Shown here piece after piece: positions 26,139-33,954 of a stretch of 35,725 nucleotides of DNA. Source of the stretch: Hyphomicrobiales bacterium (lineage in GTDB: Bacteria > Pseudomonadota > Alphaproteobacteria > Rhizobiales > Rhizobiaceae); the NCBI GenBank assembly GCA_900468805.1, contig UEIF01000060.1, positions 1 through 35,725 on the forward strand, read 5' to 3'. Every line of letters starts with the position of its first letter. The stretch's first letter is position 1. The position numbers were made by a program, and so were the translations under genes. Below the pieces are notes generated by a model. It was not told the DNA's origin and searched no databases. It was given only the letters and a program-made list of their open reading frames with translations.

Positions 26139-27008
26139 TCAGCTCCCCTCTATCTCATCGACAAACAGCGTCATTGCAAGAAGATCTGCTGCCCCGCCCG
26201 CGCTGAGTGATCTGGCGATGAACTCATCGTGGATCGATTGTGCGCGCAGCTGCCAGCAGGCGGCCGCTATACCGCCCGTCGCGAGAAAGTGACGTGCTGC
26301 CCGCTGCGCAAAGCGAAGACCTTCATCGCCTCCCCTGTGTAAAAGGTTTGTGTCATCCAGCTCGGCGATCAATGCAAAGCAGGTTTCCACTCTCTGTGCC
26401 TCTGGATCAGTGGGTGATTTGAGGCGCGCAGCTCGTAATGCCGGAAGCCCGATCTTGTAGACGCCGGGAAATCCGTTGGCCGCCTCGGCTCGCGCACCGC
26501 CGACGCCATAGCGAAGGTTCGCTTGGGCACCGTGACTGTTGGCGAGCCTAGGGCCAGCAAGGATACTCTGGCCCCAAAGTTCGCGGACGACCGCGCCGAG
26601 CGGCAATTGGGGACTGAGAATGCCATTGGCCCGCGCGCCGGCGGCGGCACATAGCAAACCCATGCCGAAAATTGCTCCGCGATGGGTATTTATGCCGCTC
26701 GTCGCCGATAGCATGGCAGTCTCGGCAGCAATTCCGATAGACCGGAGGTGCGTCATGTGGCGCGCACTGGCGCCCGCGATCACAAGAGACCGTAGGAATG
26801 GTTCGATTGCGGAAGCACTGTCGCGGAATGTCCGTGCGTCCATGTCACTGTGGCTGCCTGAATCCACATGGCTGACCAGACCCGGCTTAGGCCACGTCTC
26901 CAACTCCAGCAGGAGGCTCTTTTTCGCCAGAGACGCTATGCCTGCCGCATCGACATTCAAGCGAGCGGAAATCTCGAATACGGGGAAGGCAAGTGAGAGT
27001 GAATTCAT
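26139..27008 (-). CDS. mdcB: Triphosphoribosyl-dephospho-CoA synthase
   Basis: The 289-residue CitG/MdcB-family enzyme makes the precursor of the MdcC prosthetic group from dephospho-CoA and ATP. The signature ELETWPKPGLVSHVDSGSH..MD (about 35-57) and the helical core with NTHRGAIFGMGLLCAAAG are visible. ATG 27008 overlaps the mdcG stop by four bases, consistent with coupled expression of two genes that together build and attach the cofactor. Confidence 0.92.
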   Translation of the reverse strand: MNSLSLAFPVFEISARLNVDAAGIASLAKKSLLLELETWPKPGLVSHVDSGSHSDMDARTFRDSASAIEPFLRSLVIAGASARHMTHLRSIGIAAETAMLSATSGINTHRGAIFGMGLLCAAAGARANGILSPQLPLGAVVRELWGQSILAGPRLANSHGAQANLRYGVGGARAEAANGFPGVYKIGLPALRAARLKSPTDPEAQRVETCFALIAELDDTNLLHRGGDEGLRFAQRAARHFLATGGIAAACWQLRAQSIHDEFIARSLSAGGAADLLAMTLFVDEIEGS

Positions 27009-27688
27009 GAGGAAAAATCTCCCACGAGGAACTTCCGTCGATCGATCAGTGCAACTCCCTTTATGGACTTCGCCAAGACTTCGTCGCTTCCCAACAGGAA
27101 CTCGCGCCAGTTGGCTGCAAGGCCATCGCGGCGGACAAACTCGCCGTCAATCCGATTGGGCGATTGATCCTCGATCCCGGAAATTTCCGAGGAGAGCAAT
27201 TCTATGTCGGTCGGTGAGCGGACGCACAACAGCAAGTCGATATCCGACGACAGCGTAAGGTAATCGAGACCTGTCAGGGCTTGCCAGGCAAGGCTTCCGA
27301 ATACTTGAAGTTCGACCTGTCTGTGAGCGGCGAAGAACTCTAGTTCGTCGAAAGTCCGTTGCCACTCCTTTGGCGCATGGCCGCGGGCGCTTGAAACGGA
27401 TGTCGGTTCATGGACAGCCAGAACGTCGCCTGGTTTCACGATGAAGGGTATGCGCCGCTTTCCGAGTGCCGGCGGAAGGGGCAGACCAAGCGAGATGCCT
27501 TCCGTTTCGTGTGCCATCGGCCGGCGCGCTATCAGCGGCCATCCTTTATGAACCCAGGACCGGATCAGCGGATCGGTGCGATCCGAGGCCAACTGCCTTT
27601 CCAGCACGGCATCCCACCTTGCGGGATCGAGATAGACGAGATCGTGACGCTTGAGTGGTCGAAGCTTAGGATTCGCGTGCGATCGCAT
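27005..27688 (-). CDS. mdcG: Malonate decarboxylase holo-ACP synthase (phosphoribosyl-dephospho-CoA transferase)
   Basis: This 227-residue nucleotidyltransferase attaches the phosphoribosyl-dephospho-CoA group to the serine of MdcC. The catalytic GSLAWQ (131-136) and metal-binding Asp149/Asp151 (SSDIDLLL) are intact. ATG 27688 lies inside the 3' end of mdcE (23-base overlap), and the stop overlaps mdcB. Confidence 0.9.
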   Translation of the reverse strand: MRSHANPKLRPLKRHDLVYLDPARWDAVLERQLASDRTDPLIRSWVHKGWPLIARRPMAHETEGISLGLPLPPALGKRRIPFIVKPGDVLAVHEPTSVSSARGHAPKEWQRTFDELEFFAAHRQVELQVFGSLAWQALTGLDYLTLSSDIDLLLCVRSPTDIELLSSEISGIEDQSPNRIDGEFVRRDGLAANWREFLLGSDEVLAKSIKGVALIDRRKFLVGDFSS

Positions 27689-28382
27689 AGACACGCTCCG
27701 CGATTTCCGCCGCTTTGGTACGGCCATGCCGCTCGATGCCCAGAAGGTCCCGCGTGTCATCTGTGTCGGGCAGATCGGCCAATAGCGCGCTCAGTTGACG
27801 TTCCAGCGACTCCCGCTCGTTCCAAACGAAGTGGACAGCACCCGTTTTAGCAAGGTTGTCCAATCCGGGAGCGAAGATTGCCGTGGTCTTAGCCCTCTCC
27901 CGCAGAACCTCGACCGATAGCTTTGTTACTTTGGACATGGACGCGAGGTCCATCACGGCAGGCTCCGCGCCCGGAAGTGCGACGAGAACGCGTGTGGCAA
28001 GCGCCGTCGCGAGGAACGCCCCGGCGGCCGTATGGCCGTAGAGGATGCCGATTGTCGGGCGACCGTGAAGATCGGCGAAGATCAGGCATTTGGCGAGATG
28101 AGCCAAGAATTCGTTGAGCCCAAGCAACTCGTCGCGTTTGCTCATCATCTGGCTATCGCTGTCGACGATTACCAGGATTGGGCCCGTTCCCGCATGGTCC
28201 TCCAGAATATGACCGGAAAGCTGAGAGGCCTGGTCAACCCCAACTGCCCTCCGATCCGAAACGCCAACGACAAGTGCCTGCTGTCCGTCCGAAAGAGGGG
28301 CGGAGCCGTAAAGTAGCCCGCCATCGATTTTGATGCTGTGGCCGTTCGGGAAAAGCGACGCAAGAATGTCAGCGAGCTGCAT
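27666..28382 (-). CDS. mdcE: Malonate decarboxylase gamma subunit
   Basis: The 238-residue carboxylase-fold subunit works with MdcD to decarboxylate malonyl-S-MdcC. GHTAAGAFLATALA (about 115-128) is the conserved glycine-rich oxyanion segment. It starts at ATG 28382 within the last 14 bases of mdcD. Confidence 0.92.
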   Translation of the reverse strand: MQLADILASLFPNGHSIKIDGGLLYGSAPLSDGQQALVVGVSDRRAVGVDQASQLSGHILEDHAGTGPILVIVDSDSQMMSKRDELLGLNEFLAHLAKCLIFADLHGRPTIGILYGHTAAGAFLATALATRVLVALPGAEPAVMDLASMSKVTKLSVEVLRERAKTTAIFAPGLDNLAKTGAVHFVWNERESLERQLSALLADLPDTDDTRDLLGIERHGRTKAAEIAERVYAIARES

Positions 28383-29313
28383 GGTTGGGCCTCCGTGCTT
28401 TTTGGGCGGTCGCTGTGAACTGACGGTACGTCATCTCGGGAATGGAAGCGGCGTCCGCAATGCCCATCGATCGCCAAATGTCGATCGCATCATCGCATTT
28501 GCCGAACTCTTGAATTCGCCAATCGAGCCGTGACTGCTCATCTTGCAACGTCTGCAGGGTGAACGGCCGAATGTCGGCCAGCAAGCTCAGAGCGGCCTCT
28601 CGGAAGCTCGCGATCGTGTCGTCGACGAAGGCATCGGCTCCACCGATCAGATGGCGATGTTTGCCACCCATGGTGCGCCAGACAAGCGCCCGGTCTTTTG
28701 AATCGAATTCCTCGACGCCGCGATTTGTCTCGATCACCTCAGGTCCCGAGACGGAAATGCGGCCCTGCTCTGAGACTGCCAGAGCGGAGCAGCAGCCAGC
28801 AATCAGCCCTCCGCCTCCGTAGCATCCCGCTCGTCCGCCAATGAGGCCGATGACTGTGACGCCGGCGATCCTCGCTGCTATGACGGCGCGCATGATCTCG
28901 GCGATCGCGAGTTCGCCGGCATTAGCTTCCTGCAGACGCACACCACCCGTGTCAAACATGATGATTAGAGGTACCGAACGCAGATCGCGAGCCGCCCGAA
29001 GAAGGCCGGTGAGCTTGGCGCCGTGAACCTCGCCAAAAGCCCCGCCCATGAAGCGGCCTTCCTGCGCTGCGATGAAAACCGGTATGCGGTTGACCAAGCC
29101 ACGTCCGACAACCATGCCATCATCGAATTGCTCTGGAAGATCGAATGACTTGAGATTTGGGCTCATCTCGCGTTCTGCGGGGCCGAGGAACTCATTGAAA
29201 CTATCGTCGTCGAGGAAGAGCGACACACGGGCGCGGGCCGAGGATTCATACCAGCTGGCTTGCCTGGCGTCCGTGCTGGCGGCTTGGATCGTAGCGTTTG
29301 TCGGGACGTTCAT
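28369..29313 (-). CDS. mdcD: Malonate decarboxylase beta subunit
   Basis: The 314-residue carboxyltransferase-fold subunit is decarboxylating rather than biotin-dependent. MFDTGGVRLQEANAGELAI and GLIGGRAGCYGGGGLIAG are conserved acyl-binding segments. It forms the decarboxylase core with MdcE. ATG 29313 overlaps the mdcC stop by four bases. Confidence 0.92.
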   Translation of the reverse strand: MNVPTNATIQAASTDARQASWYESSARARVSLFLDDDSFNEFLGPAEREMSPNLKSFDLPEQFDDGMVVGRGLVNRIPVFIAAQEGRFMGGAFGEVHGAKLTGLLRAARDLRSVPLIIMFDTGGVRLQEANAGELAIAEIMRAVIAARIAGVTVIGLIGGRAGCYGGGGLIAGCCSALAVSEQGRISVSGPEVIETNRGVEEFDSKDRALVWRTMGGKHRHLIGGADAFVDDTIASFREAALSLLADIRPFTLQTLQDEQSRLDWRIQEFGKCDDAIDIWRSMGIADAASIPEMTYRQFTATAQKARRPNHAAR

Positions 29314-29627
29314 TTCTCTGTCCTTTCCATCAGGCGCAGAGCCTGTGCGAGGCGAAGCGAAACGGTGTCGGGCCGAGCTCCTCCGTCGTTGATCGAGAAC
29401 CGCAAGCCACCCGTCGGAAATCGCTCGACGAAATCTTCGACGACCGCCTGCCAGACGGGATCGAACCCGCGTACCGTGGTTCGGATCTCGACCACGCATT
29501 GCTTTTCAGGAACGACGCGCTCGACGAGCACTTCCAAGTTTCCGGATGCCACGACGCCTGTGATCGCCAGCTTCGTGTTGCCCGCGGCCTTGTCGGCCAC
29601 GTCATGTGTGAAAGTTAGGTTTTCCAT
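29310..29627 (-). CDS. mdcC: Malonate decarboxylase acyl carrier protein (delta subunit)
   Basis: The 105-residue carrier bears the 2'-(5''-phosphoribosyl)-3'-dephospho-CoA group. Ser28 in VVASGNLEVL sits where the Klebsiella carrier serine lies. ATG 29627 lies 12 bases after the mdcA stop, and the stop overlaps mdcD. Confidence 0.93.
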   Translation of the reverse strand: MENLTFTHDVADKAAGNTKLAITGVVASGNLEVLVERVVPEKQCVVEIRTTVRGFDPVWQAVVEDFVERFPTGGLRFSINDGGARPDTVSLRLAQALRLMERTEK

Positions 29628-29639
29628 GGACTGCTCCCG

Positions 29640-31283
29640 TCACCAGTTGCGAAACTTCGAAGGCGGTGCATATAGCCCACCCGACCACCTGACGATGTCT
29701 TTGATCGAGCGCGCTGCAAGAAGGTTCCGGTCCGCCTGAAGGGGGTCAATTCCGAGGTCTTCCGGCCTGAGAATAACGCCGCGTTGCCTGAGCTGGTTTA
29801 CCATTCCCTTGTCGCGGGCGCGGCCCACATCCGTGTAGCCGGCAACACCCCGGATAGCCTGTTCGCGCTCGTCCGGGGTGCGGCACAGCAACAGGTTCGC
29901 GATGCCTTCTTCCGTCACAATGTGGGTGACGTCATCTCCGTAAATCATGACCGGCGCGAGATCGAGCTTGAGCTTTTCGGCCAAAGCAATCGCGTCCAGC
30001 TTCTCGACAAACAGAGGTATGTTCTTTTCTCCGAATGTCTCGCCGATTTGGACCACGAGCTTCCGGCCACGGCGCAGGGCCGGCAATCCGGTGGGGTCCG
30101 CTTCCCTTCCTGCATGCAACCAGGGATCGCTTGGATGCCTTCGACCACGGGCGTCCGATCCCATGTTGGGAGCGCCACCAAAGCCAGCAATCCGTGAGGT
30201 CGTCACCGTTGAGGAGTTTCCTGCCAAGTCGATCTGGAGCGTCGAACCGATAAACATGTCGCAAGCGTAAAGGCCTGCAACCTGGCTGAAGGCGCGGTTC
30301 GAGCGAAGTGAGCCGTCTGGCCCGGTGAAGTAGACATCGGACCGGGCCCTGATGTAGTCGTCCATCCCGACCTCGGAGCCGAACGAATGTATCTGCTCCA
30401 CCCAGCCGGATTCGATGGCGGGGATAAGCGCGGGGTGCGGGTTGAGAGCAAAATGGCTGGCGATCTTGCCTTTCAGCCCCAGTGCTTCGCCGAACGTCGG
30501 CAGAAGAAGCTCTATTGCGGCCGTATTGAACCCGATGCCGTGATTCAGGCGCTTGACGCCGTAGGGCGCGTAGATGCCCTTGATGGCAAGCATTGCTGTC
30601 AGAATCTGGGTTTCGGTGATGGCCGCTGGATCGCGGGTGAAAAGGGGCTCGACGAAGAACGGCTTGTCGGCTTTGACCACGAAGTGGACGCGGTCACCGG
30701 GGATGTCCACGCGAGGGACGTCGGCGACGATTTCATGGACCTGTGCAATGACGATACCGTCCTTGAAAGCGGTCGCTTCCACGACAGTCGGAGTATCTTC
30801 TGTATTTGGCCCCGTATAAAGATTGCCATCGCGATCGGCGCTGACAGCTGCAATCAAAGCGACGTTAGGCGTCAGATCGATAAAGTAGCGCGCAAAGAGC
30901 TCGAGGTAGGTATGCACTGCGCCGAGCTGTATTTTGCCGCCGAACAGCATTTCCGCAATGCGGGCAGACTGCGGACCGGAGTAGGCGTAGTCGAGCTTGG
31001 TAGCAACGCCGCGCTCAAATAGATCGAGGTGTTCGGGAAGGACTACGCCGGACTGGACCATATGCAGGTCGCTTATGGTTTCCGTATTCACCGCGAGAAG
31101 CGCGGAGCTGAGCAGGTCGGCCTGTTTCTGGTTGTCTCCTTCCAGGCAAATCCGATCGCCTTTTCGAATGACGGCCTCAAGCAGGCGGGTGGTATCCCGG
31201 GCATCGACGATTTTGCCCGCCGACAATTTGCGGCCTGCTTCGATGCGTTGATCCCGGGCGTCGCGGTTCTTGTGCCACTGCAT
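29640..31283 (-). CDS. mdcA: Malonate decarboxylase alpha subunit (acetyl-S-ACP:malonate ACP transferase)
   Basis: The 547-residue CoA-transferase-fold subunit swaps acetate for malonate on MdcC. GGKIQLGAVHTYLELFARYF and GFGGAPNMGSDARGRRHPS are characteristic. ATG 31283 has CAGGAG 6 bases upstream; a start 15 bases earlier (31298) would place that site inside the gene. It is the first gene of the operon. The next gene upstream, in the same direction, ends 90 bases away. Confidence 0.93.
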   Translation of the reverse strand: MQWHKNRDARDQRIEAGRKLSAGKIVDARDTTRLLEAVIRKGDRICLEGDNQKQADLLSSALLAVNTETISDLHMVQSGVVLPEHLDLFERGVATKLDYAYSGPQSARIAEMLFGGKIQLGAVHTYLELFARYFIDLTPNVALIAAVSADRDGNLYTGPNTEDTPTVVEATAFKDGIVIAQVHEIVADVPRVDIPGDRVHFVVKADKPFFVEPLFTRDPAAITETQILTAMLAIKGIYAPYGVKRLNHGIGFNTAAIELLLPTFGEALGLKGKIASHFALNPHPALIPAIESGWVEQIHSFGSEVGMDDYIRARSDVYFTGPDGSLRSNRAFSQVAGLYACDMFIGSTLQIDLAGNSSTVTTSRIAGFGGAPNMGSDARGRRHPSDPWLHAGREADPTGLPALRRGRKLVVQIGETFGEKNIPLFVEKLDAIALAEKLKLDLAPVMIYGDDVTHIVTEEGIANLLLCRTPDEREQAIRGVAGYTDVGRARDKGMVNQLRQRGVILRPEDLGIDPLQADRNLLAARSIKDIVRWSGGLYAPPSKFRNW

Positions 31284-31321
31284 GCGAAACTCCTGCACTT
31301 GGAATGTGGATCATGCGGCCC

Positions 31322-31372
31322 TTCGGTTTTGACCGAATTGCGGGACAAGGGGCTGTCGCCTTGGCGGCAGCC
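31322..31372. promoter_or_regulatory. Two hairpins between the hydrolase gene and mdcA
   Basis: TTCGGT (31322-31327) pairs with ACCGAA (31332-31337). A GC-rich inverted repeat, GGGCTGTCG with CGGCAGCCC (one wobble), lies at about 31350-31373, touching the hydrolase stop codon. On the minus strand no T run follows, so termination is doubtful. The first palindrome, about 40 bases upstream of the mdcA start, could be an operator. Tentative. Confidence 0.4.
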
Positions 31373-32167
31373 CTATTTGCTGGCGGCCGTGGCTTCAGTT
31401 TCAACCTTTCGCGCGGCTTCCGCGATGACGGCTGCCACTTGCTTCGGATGGGACTCGTAGACGGAGTGGCTCGCACCCTTGATCTCGATCGTGTGGCTGT
31501 TTGCGCGCTTGTAGTACCACCGCTCGAGGTCTGGATTTATGATCTGGTCGTTGCCGGCAACGACGGCCCAGCTTGGTTTTGTCTTCCAGGCGGCTGCGGT
31601 CAGCGGTTGCGTGAACACTTCCGCAGATGCCAGCACCTGCGAGCGTGCTCCGAACAGCGCTTGTTCGTGGGGCAAATCAGGAGCGAACAGTTTCGGGAAC
31701 TGCTCGGGGTCCAGATAGGTATATCCATCCGGCGTTTTCTTGATCGCGCCCGGCGTCTTGGCGAGCACGCTGGGCGTCTTCTTGCCGAGCGATCCTTCGT
31801 CTTCCCCGACATCGGGCGCATGCGCCGCGACATAGACCAGACCTACGACAGAGGGATGGACACCGGCCTCGGTGATGATGGAGCCGCCGTAGCTGTGTCC
31901 GACCAGCAGGGTGGGACCGTCCTGCATGTCGAGAACGCGCTTGGTGGCAGCCACATCATCAGTGAAAGAGCTCTCGGGCTCCTGCACCATTGAAACGTGA
32001 AACCCTTCTTTCGTCAGGATGTCGAATATGGGCTTCCAGCCGGATCCGTCGACCCATGCGCCATGCACGAGCACGATGTTCTTGACGGGCTCCGCGGCGG
32101 CCGGAGTGGCAAGGGTCGTCAGCGGAAGGAGTGCGGCAAAAGCCAGGCATGCGGGAGTGTATCTCAT
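31373..32167 (-). CDS. Secreted alpha/beta hydrolase
   Basis: The 264-residue protein starts with a signal peptide (MRYTPACLAFAALLPLTTLATPAAAEP; cleavage after AAA). It has the alpha/beta-hydrolase fold: VLVHGAWVDGSGW gives the HG oxyanion loop, VGHSYGG the nucleophile Ser, and late in the chain NDQI and GASHSVY give the probable Asp and His. It resembles EstC/MhpC-like esterases seen in rhizobia and pseudomonads. The substrate is unknown; a malonate ester or amide would make sense only through its position ahead of mdc. ATG 32167 is chosen over GTG 32173; AAAGGAACC lies upstream. Confidence 0.8.
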   Translation of the reverse strand: MRYTPACLAFAALLPLTTLATPAAAEPVKNIVLVHGAWVDGSGWKPIFDILTKEGFHVSMVQEPESSFTDDVAATKRVLDMQDGPTLLVGHSYGGSIITEAGVHPSVVGLVYVAAHAPDVGEDEGSLGKKTPSVLAKTPGAIKKTPDGYTYLDPEQFPKLFAPDLPHEQALFGARSQVLASAEVFTQPLTAAAWKTKPSWAVVAGNDQIINPDLERWYYKRANSHTIEIKGASHSVYESHPKQVAAVIAEAARKVETEATAASK

Positions 32168-32512
32168 GATCACGGTTCCTTTGTTGCAGATTGCGGAAGG
32201 CTGCCGCCGATTGGTTGTCGAATCGAGTCTAACGTTGCAAAATCATGCAAAATCAGAAGTTTGCTCCGGATGCGCCTTTCCAGTCGCCGGCGACTGACCG
32301 GGCGCTGATCAAGTTTTGTCTGAGGCTATAAGTTTGCCGTCGGTATCGCGCTCTGCACAAATCACGTCCGGCGATGACAAGAGGTTAGGGCAGACTCGAC
32401 CGACGCGAAACCAGATCTAAGTGTAGGTTCGCCCACACTCCGCGATAGGTACTGCCCATCCACGGGCATTCTTTCCCCGATTGCCGCTGCATTTCCTCCC
32501 TTCCGATTTTCG
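32168..32512. other. 345-base intergenic region with a tandem 10-mer
   Basis: No gene is seen. TGCAAAATCA occurs twice in direct tandem at 32236-32255, about 70 bases upstream of the hydrolase start. This could be a regulator site, but no partner sites are visible. Confidence 0.5.
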
Positions 32513-32942
32513 TTAGACCTTGGTGTGGGCCAGCTTGGTCACCTTAACATTCCCGCGAATGGCGTTCGAGTATGGGCATATCGCATCAGCTCGAGCGACA
32601 AGCTCGTTGATCAGGCCCAATTCGATCCCCTGCGACGGTGATATGAAGGGTTACGGATAGTGCGAAAGTATCCTCCACGGTCTTTGTGAGGCCGACCTCG
32701 CCAATAACCTCGATGTCATTGTCTGGAATGTGATGACGGCTCTCTCGTGCTGCCCGGAAAAGAGCGTTTTCAAAGCACGCGGCATAGCCGCCCGCGAAAA
32801 GTTGCTCGGGATTGGTTGCGCCACCTTTCCCTCCCAGAGCCTGCGGCATAGCTAACTGCAGGTCGAGAATTCCGTCGTCGCTTCTAATCTTGCCATGTCG
32901 TCCACCGGACGCGGTAACCTTGGCCGTGTAAATGGATTCCAT
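32513..32942 (-). pseudogene. ohr: Organic hydroperoxide resistance protein (Ohr/OsmC), frameshifted
   Basis: The first 105 codons read as Ohr: YTAKVTASGGRHGKIRSDD, ATNPEQLFAGGYAACFENAL with the peroxidatic Cys, and VEDTFALSVTLHITV. The family then continues GIELGLINELVARADAICPY, SNAIRGNV only in the neighbouring frame, up to TAA at 32513. The switch lies at the run of four C (plus strand) at 32627-32630; removing one base restores the family sequence. The uncorrected frame ends about 13 residues later in an unrelated tail. So the second, resolving Cys (in CPYSNA) is not translated with the first. It starts 4 bases after the kinase stop, so the two may form one transcript. A sequencing error is an alternative. 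Confidence 0.85.
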
Positions 32943-32946
32943 GCTC

Positions 32947-33954
32947 CTACTCCTTCAAGTTAGATGCTTTGTGGGTGAGGGGCAGGCTCACTCGGAATGC
33001 AGCGCCGCCCGATGGATTGGTTCCGGCCGATATCTTTCCGTCATGGGCTTCGACAATAGATCTGCATATGGCCAAGCCCATTCCGATTCCGTGTTGTTTC
33101 GTGGTGTGGAAAGGCTTGAAAAACGCCTCGCCGTCGCCGGAGAATCCAGGACCGTTGTCGAGGCAAGCGATCTCGATCCTGTCTCCGCACAGGCGTGCGC
33201 TAACTTTGACCAGTCTGTCGGTTGAATTGAACTGGGAAAGCGCCTGGACTGCGTTCACCATCAGATTGATGATCACCTGCTGTAGTTGAACGGGTTCGCC
33301 CTGAAAGCTTGGAAGGCCGTCATCAATATCCAATACGATCGCCACTCGATTGCGGCGCGCGTTTGCCTCCACGTAAGCAAATGAGCCGGACAGCAGATCG
33401 CGGCAGTTCACCTCCTCGAAAGTTGTGCTGCCCCTTTCGAACAATGTCCTGACGCGGGAAACGATGTCGCTGGCCCGCTGCGCATAGCCGACCATCCTCC
33501 GGGCGTTGGCCGTTGCCTTCTCGATGTCCGGGTTCTCCCTTTCGATCCACCGGAGCAACGCCCCACCGGTCGCGACCAGCGCGCCGAGGGGTTGATTGAC
33601 TTCGTGCGCGATGGAGGCGGCGAGTTCACCTGCTGTCGCGACACGGGCAACATGGGCGATCTCGATTTCGTTTTGTTTCAGTCTCTCGGCATTCTTCACC
33701 GCCGCCGTGATATCCATAATAACAGCCGTATAGGCGCTGTCCTGCGAACGGCTTTTCTGTCCCAGCACGCGAAGATGTTTCATCCGTCCATCGTCAAACC
33801 TCAGGCGAAACGCCCCCTCGATCTCCGGCGATCCATTTCGAAGTCCTTGGCGAAGCCTTTCAACGCCGGGAAGGTCTTCGTGTTGATTTGCGTTGAGAGC
33901 TGACCCGGGATTTGCACCGAGAAGTGGCTCTGACGCACTTTTGCTGATGTTCAT
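32947..33954 (-). CDS. Truncated PAS-histidine kinase whose N-terminus is encoded by an IS end
   Basis: The 335-residue frame holds the C-terminal half of a PAS domain (LRQGLRNGSPEIEGAFRLRF, about 34-53), a HisKA dimerisation segment with phosphoacceptor His117 (AHEVNQPLG), and an ATPase domain with an N-box NLMVNAVQAL near 235 and GxG loops DNGPGF and GIGMGLAIC. Upstream sensor domains are absent. The first nine or ten codons (MNISKSASE) are inside the ISL3 element's terminal repeat, so the native gene enters only at about Leu11. It probably cannot sense its original signal. AGGGAG lies directly before the ATG, closer than optimal. No response regulator is nearby; the ohr gene follows at once. 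Confidence 0.75.
   Translation of the reverse strand: MNISKSASEPLLGANPGSALNANQHEDLPGVERLRQGLRNGSPEIEGAFRLRFDDGRMKHLRVLGQKSRSQDSAYTAVIMDITAAVKNAERLKQNEIEIAHVARVATAGELAASIAHEVNQPLGALVATGGALLRWIERENPDIEKATANARRMVGYAQRASDIVSRVRTLFERGSTTFEEVNCRDLLSGSFAYVEANARRNRVAIVLDIDDGLPSFQGEPVQLQQVIINLMVNAVQALSQFNSTDRLVKVSARLCGDRIEIACLDNGPGFSGDGEAFFKPFHTTKQHGIGMGLAICRSIVEAHDGKISAGTNPSGGAAFRVSLPLTHKASNLKE

Noticed and set aside
31304..31993. 229-codon plus-strand frame over the hydrolase
   Set aside because: Antisense of the hydrolase with signal peptide and catalytic motifs.
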